DNA of 64,000 nt from Cohaesibacter gelatinilyticus (GTDB lineage Bacteria > Pseudomonadota > Alphaproteobacteria > Rhizobiales > Cohaesibacteraceae). Of this stretch, positions 50,182-59,331 are shown piece after piece. The position numbers and the translations under genes are program-made. Under the pieces are notes generated by a model. It was not told where the DNA came from, did no database searches, and saw only the letters and a list, made by a program, of their open reading frames with translations. The stretch spans positions 124,001 through 188,000 of the forward strand of contig NZ_OBEL01000002.1 of NCBI RefSeq assembly GCF_900215605.1. The letters are read 5' to 3'. Every line of letters starts with the position of its first letter. The first letter of the stretch is position 1.

Positions 50182-51354
50182 CTAACACAAGCAATTCTCC
50201 TCATCGCAGCAGCTGAGGTCTTCCAGAAACATGTTGTGCAGCCGATATTGGTCCATGATGTCTCTGTCCAGACCCAGCCGCTCCGCGATGCAATCGGCGA
50301 CTATGGCGAAGCGCTGACGGAATTTATAGATGTAGCAGAAGAGATGATCACGATGCTTGACCTCCGGCCCAACAAGGAACAGGTCTGACAGTCTGGTGGA
50401 TTCATCGCACTCATTGATCAGCGGGCTTCCGTCCGCATCATAGTCAAAGCAATTGGAAATGACCTTGGTGCTGCTATTGAAGCCAGTGGCCAGAATAGGC
50501 CGGGATTGTGTTTGCCAGCTGCGGCCATCTGCCGAGAAAACCTGTATGGTGTCATCGTTACGCTCAAAGCCAACGATGTCCGCATCCCCGACAAAGCTGA
50601 TATTCCTGATCTGCGCGCAATTGACCAGCCGCTGATGGGTGGCGGGCGACAGGCTGATACTTGGATCCGGATTGGTGTCGTCCCAAGTGGGGGTACGGCC
50701 AAGCAAGGTCACCTTGCGACCTGCTTCAGCAAGCGACAAAGCCGCATCAACGCCGCTTTCATATCCCCCAACCACAATCGTTTCATCACCTTCCAGGTCT
50801 CGCCAGGAGCGAACTTTACTGGAATGAAGCCCAAGCTCGGAACCTTTGAAACCGGGTATATGCGGATAGCTGAATTGCCCGGCTGCCCAGACCACGAAGT
50901 TGGCGCGATACAGGCCCCGATTGGTACGAACGGCAAAGTGCTTGCCCCTCTTCTCAATGCCCAGAACGCGCGCTCCCTCGGCGACATTCAGCTCCAGCAC
51001 TTCCCCGACATTGCGCAAATAGTCGGCATATTCCTTGCCACTTGGATGGGTACGGCGCAGGGCATAGGCCGGAGAGCTGTCATAGGTAATGGAATTCAGA
51101 TCGGTCAGGCCAAAGGCATTGCTGGGAAAGGACGGAGAAATGAAACGCATTTCCTTGGGCCATCTAAGAAAGGAAGCCGCCACTTGATCCTTCTCCAAAA
51201 GCACGACATCCGAGACGCCAAGCTGTTGAAGGATACGAGCAACTCCGATCCCCGACGGCCCTGCCCCCACAATCAAAACATTGACGAACTCAGCCTTGGA
51301 GTTGAAGCCTGGCGCATTGGCATCTGTGCGATCTAACATAGGAATGAAGCCCAT
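50182..51354 (-). CDS. FAD-dependent monooxygenase-like protein with Cys-rich tail
   Basis: 390 residues. N-terminal FAD site LIVGAGPSGIGVARILQQLG, central NAD(P)H site TIVVGGYESGVDAALSLAEA, and ILATGFNSS as the family ATG motif, as in flavin-containing, lysine/ornithine-hydroxylase-like and ArsO proteins. The C-terminus ends LSCCDEENCLC, four Cys in eleven residues, an apparent metal-binding tail not normal for the family. A Zur-like box 20 bp upstream suggests zinc-starvation control. Start ATG 51354 lacks a good ribosome site; ATG 51339 is the alternative. Reaction unknown. Confidence 0.8.
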   Translation of the reverse strand: MGFIPMLDRTDANAPGFNSKAEFVNVLIVGAGPSGIGVARILQQLGVSDVVLLEKDQVAASFLRWPKEMRFISPSFPSNAFGLTDLNSITYDSSPAYALRRTHPSGKEYADYLRNVGEVLELNVAEGARVLGIEKRGKHFAVRTNRGLYRANFVVWAAGQFSYPHIPGFKGSELGLHSSKVRSWRDLEGDETIVVGGYESGVDAALSLAEAGRKVTLLGRTPTWDDTNPDPSISLSPATHQRLVNCAQIRNISFVGDADIVGFERNDDTIQVFSADGRSWQTQSRPILATGFNSSTKVISNCFDYDADGSPLINECDESTRLSDLFLVGPEVKHRDHLFCYIYKFRQRFAIVADCIAERLGLDRDIMDQYRLHNMFLEDLSCCDEENCLC

Positions 51355-51374
51355 CTGAAAAAACTGAGCTCATT

Positions 51375-51396
51375 ATGTAACGTTATAACATAACAT
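51375..51396. promoter_or_regulatory. Zur-like operator upstream of the FAD protein gene
   Basis: Arms ATGTAACGTTA and TAACATAACAT match in 9 of 11 positions around the same GTTATAAC core as the 16442 site. It is 20 bp from the start codon, the same distance as at the COG0523 gene. Confidence 0.72.
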
Positions 51397-51473
51397 TAAC
51401 AAGCGAGTTTTATTTCCGAAACTGATAGTTGTGTAAAAAACTCATATTTAAACACCCTATCTCCACCTCGCCA

Positions 51474-51579
51474 CTAGAGCATATTCCCGAAAAGTGTGTG
51501 CGGTTTTCGGACAAGAATATGCTTGGAAACAATGGCTAGAGCATTTTGAATGACCGGGTATTCATTCAAAATGCTCTAG
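51474..51579. repeat. Pair of rhizobial-style intergenic palindromes
   Basis: First unit 51478-51523: AGCATATTC/GAATATGCT enclosing CCGAAAA/TTTTCGG. Second unit 51536-51579: an 18-bp perfect inverted repeat, CTAGAGCATTTTGAATGA and its complement, around CCGGGTAT. Both begin with CTAGAGCAT, so they are related. They resemble REP-like palindromes seen between genes in Rhizobiales. No gene lies here. Confidence 0.75.
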
Positions 51580-51634
51580 TGTGGTGGATGTAGCGCTGCC
51601 GCTTGGTACTTTAGGTGACACAATCTCTTAAACA

Positions 51635-52579
51635 TCACGCAATATCTGGATAGCGCACCGTGCTGGCATAGCGTGCATCGGTATGCATATCCCAATAGCA
51701 CTTGGTGATGCGCTGGGTGATTGTCCCAATCATCCCGTCACCAACCGCTTGTCCGCCAAGCCGGGTGACAGCCATCACACCGCCCGCTGTAGAAGTGATG
51801 AAAACTTCATCCGCCGCCTTCAAGGCATCAACCGGGATAGATTGTTGTTCACAGCGGATATCCTGCCCAGAACAGATATCAAAGATGGTCTGGCGGGTGA
51901 TACCATGCAGGACACTGCCTTTGGGCGTCAAAATCTCGCCATCCCGAACTACGAAGATATTGAAGCCCGGCCCTTCAGAAAGATTGCCTTCCTGATCCAC
52001 CAGCACCGCGCTATCAGCCTCAATCGCATAGCCCGCATAAAGAGCTCTGACCATATCCAACCAATGGTAATTCTTCACGGTCGGATCAAGGGAGGCCGGT
52101 GGAATACGCAAGATATCGGTCACTGCCAGGTTCAACCCTCTCTTTTGTTGCTCCTCATTGGCGACCGATCCGAAGGGAATGGCGAAGGCTATGAAGCGAT
52201 TTTCAGCGTCCCGCGGATCGCGACTGAAAGTTGGCGACGTGCCTCTTGTGCAGATGAATTCAACATAGGCATCTTTGAGGCCCGAGAGTGCCACACAATT
52301 GTGCAGGATCTCGCGCATCTGCTCTTTGTCATAGGGCACGGACATATGCAATTGCTCCATACCCCGGCAAAAGCGCTCCAGATGATCATCAAGCCTAAAG
52401 AAGTTCCCTTTCCAGACATGGGCCACATCATAAGTGGCATCGGAATGCAGAAAACCATAATCCAGAATCGAAATCTTCGCCTCGGCCATCGGGAGATATT
52501 GCCCATCCATATAGGCCACCCCAACCGGATAAGAGCGGTGATCAACGTGACGAGCAGACAGGGCTGGCAATATAGACAT
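51635..52579 (-). CDS. Class IV PLP aminotransferase (D-amino-acid/branched-chain type)
   Basis: 314 residues of fold-type IV. N-terminal YMDGQYLPMAEAKISILDYG, Schiff-base Lys in LDPTVKNYHWLDMVRALY near 170, DSAVLVDQEGNLSEGPGFNI near 205 and a C-terminal EVFITSTAGGVMAVTRLGG. Sequence features fit the D-amino-acid-transaminase/BcaT-like group; exact substrate unclear. It stands alone on the minus strand behind the repeat pair. Confidence 0.85.
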   Translation of the reverse strand: MSILPALSARHVDHRSYPVGVAYMDGQYLPMAEAKISILDYGFLHSDATYDVAHVWKGNFFRLDDHLERFCRGMEQLHMSVPYDKEQMREILHNCVALSGLKDAYVEFICTRGTSPTFSRDPRDAENRFIAFAIPFGSVANEEQQKRGLNLAVTDILRIPPASLDPTVKNYHWLDMVRALYAGYAIEADSAVLVDQEGNLSEGPGFNIFVVRDGEILTPKGSVLHGITRQTIFDICSGQDIRCEQQSIPVDALKAADEVFITSTAGGVMAVTRLGGQAVGDGMIGTITQRITKCYWDMHTDARYASTVRYPDIA

Positions 52580-52905
52580 GGGTCAATCCTGCAAGTGATA
52601 TATGTGCTTATCATTCATAGAACAAACGCCCCTATCCTAACACCCGTCTTTGCATCACCCGTCCGGACAACACCCTTCTCATCAATAGTGATGCATTATA
52701 TCGCAAGATCATGACAACTATGTCAGGATACAACCCCGCAATAACAATACTCAGGTCAAGTCAACCATCTATGATACGCCGAAAATAATTGGCAAGGCTA
52801 AAACTCATCCAATATCTCCATTGTACTTGGAGCAGGCAAATGCGATAGAAGGCAGGAACAGATCCGGCTGCTGCCATTTTCTATTTCGAACCAAAAGAGC
52901 CTGTC
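52580..52905. other. Divergent region between aminotransferase and rpiB
   Basis: 326 bp without a supported gene. Promoters for both flanking genes must be here; I could not identify convincing -35/-10 pairs or a palindrome. Confidence 0.35.
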
Positions 52906-53355
52906 ATGACTGATACCAAGCGCATCATTCTTTCCAGCGACCATGCTGCCATCCCCCTTCGCCAGACCATTGCCGAGCATGTCAAAGGCCTTGGCTATGA
53001 AGTCGAAGATATCGGCCCGACGACAACTGAGAGCACCCACTATCCAAAACATGGTGAAGCGGCGGCGCGCAAAGTGGCGGCTGGCAATGTCGATCTCGGC
53101 ATCATCCTGTGTGGCACTGGACAAGGCATCATGATGGCTGCCAACAAGGTCAAAGGCATCCGCTGTGGCGTTTGCTCCGACACCTTCTCTGCCAGTATGA
53201 TCCGCCAGCATAACAATGCAAACATTCTCTCAATCGGCGCCCGTGTCGTTGGCGAAGGTCTGGCTCTGGAAATCGTCAATGCTTTCCTGTCCGCTGAATT
53301 CGAAGGCGGTCGCCACGCAACCCGCGTGGACATGATCGACGCTCTGGAAGACTAA
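52906..53355 (+). CDS. rpiB: Ribose-5-phosphate isomerase B
   Basis: 149 residues of the RpiB/LacAB family. Interconverts ribose 5-phosphate and ribulose 5-phosphate. Visible: N-terminal ILSSDHAAIPLRQ, active-site Cys in GIILCGTGQGIMMAANK near 72, and RQHNNANILSIGARVVG near 107. Some relatives act on other sugar phosphates. Followed by a strong terminator at 53387. Confidence 0.93.
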   Translation: MTDTKRIILSSDHAAIPLRQTIAEHVKGLGYEVEDIGPTTTESTHYPKHGEAAARKVAAGNVDLGIILCGTGQGIMMAANKVKGIRCGVCSDTFSASMIRQHNNANILSIGARVVGEGLALEIVNAFLSAEFEGGRHATRVDMIDALED

Positions 53356-53386
53356 GCCCCAAGCCACTTCAAACACTTGCAAATCC

Positions 53387-53424
53387 AAAACGGCGACATG
53401 CTTTCTCAGCGTATCGCCGTTTTT
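53387..53424 (+). terminator. Intrinsic terminator after rpiB
   Basis: AAAACGGCGA (53387-53396) pairs with TCGCCGTTTT (53414-53423), a 10-bp stem with a 17-nt loop and T run. Confidence 0.8.
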
Positions 53425-53598
53425 CATGCCAGCTCCATGACACCCTTCTCCAGCCGCCATATTGACAGAGGCGGTTCTGTCTTCCAGTTTGACTGTCCTG
53501 ATCTGCATAGCGATATCTCCTGTCATAATGCACTCAGCCACAATTTCGCTTGGAAGCGGCTTCTATTTAGAGCTAATAGACCACCACTCATCGCTTAA

Positions 53599-54564
53599 TT
53601 AGAATTTTGGTGGATCATAAAGAAGGTCAGCTTCATGTTTTTTCAGTGCAACTGCGAAACGTGATGGCCCCAATTCAGCCAAATAATCATAGAGTGCCTT
53701 TATGAATGCACTGACATAATCTGGTTTCAGATCGCCATAGGGGTCAGCAACCATCAGTGTGGGTTGCCGAAGATCATCTGATATCGGAATACGGACGAGA
53801 GACGGAGTGTCGGGACTAGTTTCCGCAGGGCGGATGTTAAGCACTGAGGAACCAATGCCGTTGGCAACCGCAGCGCGAATAGTGTTATAGGAGCGCGTCT
53901 TCAATACGATATCCGGCCGCTGACCTGCAAAATCGAGAAGAGCCAGCAGATAAGAACTTGTCTCCGGAAGATTGAGTAGAATATGCGGCTTTCGGGACAA
54001 TCTCTTCATCGAAATCGACGAGCGTCCGGCATCAGGATCATCTACATTCAAGACAGCATGGGCAGGACATCTGCAGATCGGTGTGACACCAATGCCGAAA
54101 AGCTCACCAATGTCGTAAGTCACAACTAGATCGACATCACCAGCGGTCAACCAGTTCCTCAGTTCAGATTGATCACCTTCGAGCAAATTGATCTGACATT
54201 CACCGTTCTGTTCAATATAGCGTTTGAGCACAGGCGGAATCAGGATCGGCCCAAATGGTGAGAAGCACCCTACCCTGAGGCTTGGCGTTGTCTCTCTATC
54301 CATACCTTTCACAGATCGATTGAACTCTTCACCGGCAGAAAGAAAACGACGTGCTGAAATCAGGAAGTCTTGGCCAGCCGGTGTCAATTCCATGCCGTGT
54401 CCCTGCCGTCGGTAAAAGAGCCGAACACCTGTGGTTTCCTCGGCAACATTGATCGCAGCCAGGATTGATGACTGCGATATATTCATTGTTCTGCTGGCTG
54501 CCGTCACACTTTTGAGCCGCGCAACCTCGCGCACATACTGAACTTGGCGATAGGTCAATCTCAT
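53599..54564 (-). CDS. LysR-family regulator of the Liv-type operon
   Basis: 321 residues: HTH (LTYRQVQYVREVARLKSVTA, MNISQSSILAAINVAEETTG) and full effector-binding domain (SLRVGCFSPFGPILIPPVLK onward). It is divergent from the branched-chain-type ABC operon 128 bp away, with inverted repeat ATATAAAAT/ATTTTATAT between them. It is probably the operon regulator. Confidence 0.9.
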   Translation of the reverse strand: MRLTYRQVQYVREVARLKSVTAASRTMNISQSSILAAINVAEETTGVRLFYRRQGHGMELTPAGQDFLISARRFLSAGEEFNRSVKGMDRETTPSLRVGCFSPFGPILIPPVLKRYIEQNGECQINLLEGDQSELRNWLTAGDVDLVVTYDIGELFGIGVTPICRCPAHAVLNVDDPDAGRSSISMKRLSRKPHILLNLPETSSYLLALLDFAGQRPDIVLKTRSYNTIRAAVANGIGSSVLNIRPAETSPDTPSLVRIPISDDLRQPTLMVADPYGDLKPDYVSAFIKALYDYLAELGPSRFAVALKKHEADLLYDPPKF

Positions 54565-54574
54565 GGAAGGTAAT

Positions 54575-54615
54575 ATATAAAATGTATGACCCTATGTAAA
54601 TTATATATTTTATAT
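54575..54615. promoter_or_regulatory. AT-rich inverted repeat between LysR and the ABC operon
   Basis: ATATAAAAT (54575-54583) and ATTTTATAT (54607-54615), 9 bp perfect, in the divergent promoter region. A candidate LysR binding site. Confidence 0.45.
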
Positions 54616-54692
54616 CAGGGGCTAACATATGGTTCCATGTCTCCCGACTGAGATGCGCTTTGCGCAAATTGCTGACAATCTGGGAGGATCTG

Positions 54693-55889
54693 ATGAAACA
54701 AACAAAACTCAAATCACTGCTTGGATGCGTGGCCGCATTGGCCATGTCATCATCTGTGGCTTTGGCGGCAGACGATGAACTTACGATCAACGTTGTTGCA
54801 TCCATGTCTGGTGCATTCGCTCAATTCGGTGAAGAAGCTGAAAAAGGCGCACGCCTTGCTATTGAAACGGCGGGTACAGCTGGTGGCATGAAACTCAAGC
54901 TGAATCTCATCGATACAGAAAGTAATGCCGGCAAGGCAGCTCGTAAGGTGAAGTCTAAGCTTGGTGAAGAAGGTCCAGGTCTCTATCTTGGGTCAACTCT
55001 TTCATCAACAGCACTCGCTGTGGGTGCAGAAATCCACTCAGCAGGTGGTTTTTACATCAACGGATCTGGTGCTGATGAAATTACCGGTAAGAAGTGTAAT
55101 GCTTCCATGTTCCGCTGGAGCGCTCCAACATATGGCGCTGTGAATGCAAGCCTGCGTCCAGTTTTGGACGCTCACCCCGAAATTAAGTCAGCATACACCG
55201 TGACACCACAATACGTCTTCGGTGAAGCCATGCTTTCAAACACAAAAGCTGTTCTTGAAGAGCGCGGTCTTACACTGGCTGGTAACAGCTACCACTCGCT
55301 GAAAGACAAAGAATTCTCTGGCATCATTGCTCAGGCTCAGGCGGCAAATCCTGATCTGCTCGTTCTTTTGAACTTCTCTTCGCAGGCTGCTGCGTCCATC
55401 CAACAGGCAATCAATTTCGGTCTCAAAGACAGGATGAAAATCCTTCTTGTCTGGTCTTCAGGCCTCGACACAATGCAGTCCTTGGGCGCTGAAGTTTCCG
55501 AAGGCATCTATTTTGGTGCGCAGTACTGGCACGAGGAAGAGGCTCCGGCGAATCTGGAACTCGTGAAGTTGACCAAAGATAAGCTGGGCGAAGCACCGAC
55601 TTACCCAATGGCTCACTACTACCAGATGACCAAGCTGATTATCGACGCGGCTAACGAGCTTGGCACTGGAGATCCTGCTAAAATCAAAGCTCACATCTCT
55701 GGTAAGTCATACGAAGGCATCACCGGCACTGAGTCCGTTAGCGCGGAAAACAATCAGGTCGAAAAGAACTTCTACCTCCTTCTTGGCAAGGCAGAAGGTG
55801 ACAAGGCAGACGAATATGATTTCGCTGACGTGGTTGCAAAAGCGAAATACTTCCAGTCAGCAGCTGATACTGGTTGCAAGCTGAATTAA
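54693..55889 (+). CDS. Branched-chain-type ABC transporter substrate-binding protein
   Basis: 398 residues. Signal peptide to ALA (about 25), then a Peripla_BP_6 fold: LTINVVASMSGAFAQFGEEA, ARLAIETAGTAGGMKLKLNL, GLYLGSTLSSTALAVGAEIH. Start ATG 54693 has GGGAGG 6 nt upstream; the earlier in-frame start at 54660 is rejected. First gene of a five-gene ABC cassette. Sequence type suggests an amide or amino-acid-like ligand; the last operon gene (amidohydrolase) hints at an acetylated amine. Confidence 0.9.
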   Translation: MKQTKLKSLLGCVAALAMSSSVALAADDELTINVVASMSGAFAQFGEEAEKGARLAIETAGTAGGMKLKLNLIDTESNAGKAARKVKSKLGEEGPGLYLGSTLSSTALAVGAEIHSAGGFYINGSGADEITGKKCNASMFRWSAPTYGAVNASLRPVLDAHPEIKSAYTVTPQYVFGEAMLSNTKAVLEERGLTLAGNSYHSLKDKEFSGIIAQAQAANPDLLVLLNFSSQAAASIQQAINFGLKDRMKILLVWSSGLDTMQSLGAEVSEGIYFGAQYWHEEEAPANLELVKLTKDKLGEAPTYPMAHYYQMTKLIIDAANELGTGDPAKIKAHISGKSYEGITGTESVSAENNQVEKNFYLLLGKAEGDKADEYDFADVVAKAKYFQSAADTGCKLN

Positions 55890-56036
55890 TCCTCCCAAAC
55901 ATAACTTGCATCCACTGGACATCTGTCCGGAGGATGCATTTTCTTGACTGCTATCCAATCACCGGAGCCTTAAATCGGGATCTCCAAACATTGGAAGTGC
56001 GCAGTAAACGTAAGAATAAAGCGCGGGGATTGGATA

Positions 56037-56894
56037 GTGAGCCTTTATTATTTCCAGATACTCAACGGAATAGGTCTAGGAATGATCTATTTCCTGATGG
56101 GAGTGGGACTTACAATCATCTTTGGTATGATGAACTTCGTAAACTTTGCCCATGGTGTTCTCTATACCCTTGGTGCCTACTTCTGCTTTCAATTCATAAC
56201 AATGACAGACAATTTTTGGGTCGGTCTCTTGGTAACGCCCTTTGCGGTTGGCGCCTTTGCTTACTTGCTCGAGCGCGTACTGATACGCAAGCTTTATAAG
56301 CTCGATCATGCCGTACAAATTCTCATAACAATCGGCGTCATGCTGGTGATCCGGGAAGCAATCCTCATCATTTGGGGTACAGTACCAAAACCGGTCTCCA
56401 CACCTGATCTCCTGAAGGGTGTCATGGTCTTTGGCGACTTTGTATATCCGCAATATCGCTTATTCATCGTCGCAGCGACCTCACTGATCGCAGTAGCGCT
56501 ATGGTATCTGCTTGAGAAAACCAAGTTCGGCATTCAGGTGCGTGCAGGCAGTGAAAATCCCAAAATGGTCTCGCTCCTTGGTATCAACACAGAACGCCTA
56601 TTCGCGATCACCTTCGTCCTTGGCGTGGCACTCGCCGGAATAGCTGGGGCACTCTTGACACCAATCCGCGGTGCTGACGCATTTGCGGGCCTTGAAGCGC
56701 TCGGAATTGCCTTCGTCGTTGTTGTCATTGGCGGCATGGGCAGTTTCACGGGAGCCCTCATAGGTGGGCTTATAGTGGGGCTCGTACAGAGCTTTACGGC
56801 AATCATATGGCCCGAGGGTGCCAATGTGATGATCTACTCGGTAATGGCGGCAATTATTCTCTTGCGCCCCAATGGTCTGTTCGGGAGGGCATAA
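56037..56894 (+). CDS. LivH-type ABC permease
   Basis: 285 residues, about eight helices, with the family patterns LGMIYFLMGVGLTIIFGMMN, FVNFAHGVLYTLGAY and GALIGGLIVGLVQSF. Start is GTG 56037; the ribosome site is weak. It lies 147 bp after the binding-protein gene, a gap that may hold an mRNA-processing or partial-termination signal giving more binding protein than permease. Confidence 0.9.
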   Translation: MSLYYFQILNGIGLGMIYFLMGVGLTIIFGMMNFVNFAHGVLYTLGAYFCFQFITMTDNFWVGLLVTPFAVGAFAYLLERVLIRKLYKLDHAVQILITIGVMLVIREAILIIWGTVPKPVSTPDLLKGVMVFGDFVYPQYRLFIVAATSLIAVALWYLLEKTKFGIQVRAGSENPKMVSLLGINTERLFAITFVLGVALAGIAGALLTPIRGADAFAGLEALGIAFVVVVIGGMGSFTGALIGGLIVGLVQSFTAIIWPEGANVMIYSVMAAIILLRPNGLFGRA

Positions 56895-56897
56895 ACT

Positions 56898-57878
56898 ATG
56901 AGTGCCAATCAACCAATATACATTCATCTTCTGCTCACCGCAGTGATTGCGGCTGTTCTTCCAATTGTTCTGCCTTCTTATGTGCTCGCAACAGAAATCC
57001 TGATTTTCGCAATGGCAGCGATTGGATGTAACCTACTTCTCGGATACACCGGACTTCTCTCATTTGGACAAGCACTCTTCTTCGGTGCAGGTGCATATGC
57101 AGCCGGACTGCTATCAATTCATTATAATCCTGGACTCGTTCCAACGATCCTTGCCTCCATACTGACCGGAGCCGTTCTAGCTGTCGTCGTCGGGTTCTTC
57201 GCGATCCGTCGCAAAGGCATCTACTTTGTGATGCTGACCTTGGCCTTTGCGCAGCTGGGTTACTATGTCGCCTTCCTCGCCGAACCAATCACAGGTGGAG
57301 AAGACGGTCTGCTCGATGTTGTCCGTCCCACATTCACCATTCCTTTTGTGACCGAGTTCAAATTTGCGACCGACACATCCTTTTATATTCTGACTTCAAT
57401 CGTATTTGTTCTGATATTTGTCGCTATGCAGAGACTGGTGGATTCACCCTTGGGCTCTGTCCTCAAAGCGATCAAACAAAACGAGGCACGCGCTGAAGCA
57501 ATTGGTTATCAAGTCAAGCTTTACAAGATTGCGGTCTTTGCATTTTCTGGAGCGGTGACCGCTGTTGCCGGGACTTTCTATGCAACTATGCTCAGATTTG
57601 CCCCACTTTCCAATATCGACATCGAAACAAGTGAAGTCATTCTGTTCATGTGCGTTCTTGGTGGTCTGGGCTCACTCTATGGATCGGTGTTTGGAGCAAT
57701 AATATTCCTTGTCGCGACCGATATATTGGCCGACCTATGGCCACGTTGGATGCTTTTGCTCGGTTTGCTGTTGATCATCGTCATGCTTTATCTGCCTGGC
57801 GGCCTTTCTGAGGCAACGCAAAAGGCCATCAGCAAACTTCGTGGTTCGGACATCAAGAAGGAAGGAAGCCATGCATAG
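56898..57878 (+). CDS. LivM-type ABC permease
   Basis: 326 residues with nine or ten helices: IGCNLLLGYTGLLSFGQALF, FGAGAYAAGLLSIHYNPG, and SPLGSVLKAIKQNEARAEAI as the EAA-like cytoplasmic loop. It starts 3 bp after the LivH-type gene and overlaps the ATPase gene by 8 bp. Confidence 0.9.
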   Translation: MSANQPIYIHLLLTAVIAAVLPIVLPSYVLATEILIFAMAAIGCNLLLGYTGLLSFGQALFFGAGAYAAGLLSIHYNPGLVPTILASILTGAVLAVVVGFFAIRRKGIYFVMLTLAFAQLGYYVAFLAEPITGGEDGLLDVVRPTFTIPFVTEFKFATDTSFYILTSIVFVLIFVAMQRLVDSPLGSVLKAIKQNEARAEAIGYQVKLYKIAVFAFSGAVTAVAGTFYATMLRFAPLSNIDIETSEVILFMCVLGGLGSLYGSVFGAIIFLVATDILADLWPRWMLLLGLLLIIVMLYLPGGLSEATQKAISKLRGSDIKKEGSHA

Positions 57879-58623
57879 TCCTCTTCTTGAAATCAAAAAC
57901 CTAACCAAGCGCTACGGTGACTTCTACGCGAACACTGATATCAGCTTCGATGTTGATGCCGGTACAATCCACGGAGTGATCGGGCCAAATGGTGCGGGGA
58001 AAACCACCCTGTTCAACTGTCTGGCAGGAACTGTACCTGCTTCATCTGGAAACATAATATTCGATGGCAAGGCTATTGAAGGTATGGGTCAATATGAGAG
58101 ACCACGACTTGGAATTGGCCGATCATTCCAAGTCACCAGCTTATTCTCAGATTTGAGTGTTGAGGAGAATCTGCGGCTGGCAGGTCAGGCTTTGGATACG
58201 AAGAAGGGTTTTGTATTTTGGCATGCTGTTCACAACAGTCCTGATGAAACCGCCCAGATTGATCAGGTATTGGAACGCATAACACTAACAGCAGAAAAAG
58301 AGTTACTTGCCTCAGCCCTTTCGCATGGGCAGCAACGCCTGCTCGAAGTTGGAATGGCGCTGATGGCCAAACCCAAAATCCTGCTTCTCGATGAGCCGAC
58401 TTCAGGCATGGGGATTGATGATGTTCCAGCCATGACGAATTTGCTCGGAGCACTACGCAAGGAGTGTACGATCCTTCTGATCGAACACAATGTGGGTCTG
58501 GTCACCAAAGTTTGTGACACAGTTACCGTAATGCATGGTGGCAAGGTTCTGACATCGGGAACACCAGCAGAAATCTCTGAGAACGAAGAAGTCAAAACTG
58601 CCTACCTCGGCGAGGAGATCTGA
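57871..58623 (+). CDS. LivG-type ABC ATPase
   Basis: 250 residues: Walker A GPNGAGKTT (about 40), signature ALSHGQQRLLEVGMAL (about 150), Walker B LLLDEPTSGM and H-loop LLIEHNVGLV. The signature reads LSHGQ instead of LSGGQ, the substitution often seen in this subfamily. ATG 57871 overlaps the permease stop, with GGAAGG upstream. Confidence 0.92.
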   Translation: MHSPLLEIKNLTKRYGDFYANTDISFDVDAGTIHGVIGPNGAGKTTLFNCLAGTVPASSGNIIFDGKAIEGMGQYERPRLGIGRSFQVTSLFSDLSVEENLRLAGQALDTKKGFVFWHAVHNSPDETAQIDQVLERITLTAEKELLASALSHGQQRLLEVGMALMAKPKILLLDEPTSGMGIDDVPAMTNLLGALRKECTILLIEHNVGLVTKVCDTVTVMHGGKVLTSGTPAEISENEEVKTAYLGEEI

Positions 58624-58625
58624 TC

Positions 58626-59321
58626 ATGTTGGAACTCGAAAACGTCAATGCACTCTATGGAAAAAGCCACATCCTCTTCGATCTAAGTTTAAAGATCAAC
58701 GAAGGCGAGCTCGTAACGATCCTCGGTCGAAACGGTGCCGGAAAATCAACGACACTCTCTACCATTGTCGGTCTTGTTCCAGACGTTAGAGGACGGATTA
58801 CCTTTGATGGAAAAGACCTCATTGGCATGCCCACACATAAGATTGCTGACATGGGCATCTGCCTGATCCCGGAACAACGCGATATTTTCCAGATCCTGAC
58901 GGTTGAAGAAAACCTGCAGCTTTCTGAGAAAGAAGGCGGACGGTGGACAATCAAAGACATCTACCAGCTATTTCCACGACTGAAAGAACGTAAAACAAAC
59001 GGTGGCGGTCAACTGTCAGGTGGTGAACAGCAAATGCTGGCGATCGCGCGGGCATTGCTCAATGACCCGAAGTTGTTGTTATGCGATGAACTTTCAGAAG
59101 GGCTTGCACCTGTTATTGTTCAGGAGATCGTCAATACGCTGAAGGAAATCAAGCAAAGTGGTATTCCAATTCTGCTTGTGGAACAAAACTTGCGCGTCTG
59201 CGAAACCCTGGCTGACCGCCACTATATCGTAGAGCAGGGGAAGCTGTTCCACGAGTTCACCAGTGAAGAATTCTTCACGGATGAAGCAATCGCGATCAAA
59301 GAAAAATTTTTGTCTGTGTAG
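58626..59321 (+). CDS. LivF-type ABC ATPase
   Basis: 231 residues: Walker A GRNGAGKSTTLSTIVG, signature QLSGGEQQMLAIARAL, Walker B LLLCDELSEGLAPV (Cys-Asp-Glu form), H-loop LLVEQNLRV. It starts 2 bp after the LivG-type gene. With LivG it forms the nucleotide-binding pair of the importer. Confidence 0.92.
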   Translation: MLELENVNALYGKSHILFDLSLKINEGELVTILGRNGAGKSTTLSTIVGLVPDVRGRITFDGKDLIGMPTHKIADMGICLIPEQRDIFQILTVEENLQLSEKEGGRWTIKDIYQLFPRLKERKTNGGGQLSGGEQQMLAIARALLNDPKLLLCDELSEGLAPVIVQEIVNTLKEIKQSGIPILLVEQNLRVCETLADRHYIVEQGKLFHEFTSEEFFTDEAIAIKEKFLSV

Positions 59322-59331
59322 GAAGCCGACC

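Noticed and set aside
50134-50388. 84-codon plus-strand ORF at the end of the FAD protein gene
   Set aside because: Antisense to the conserved C-terminal coding region of the monooxygenase-like gene.
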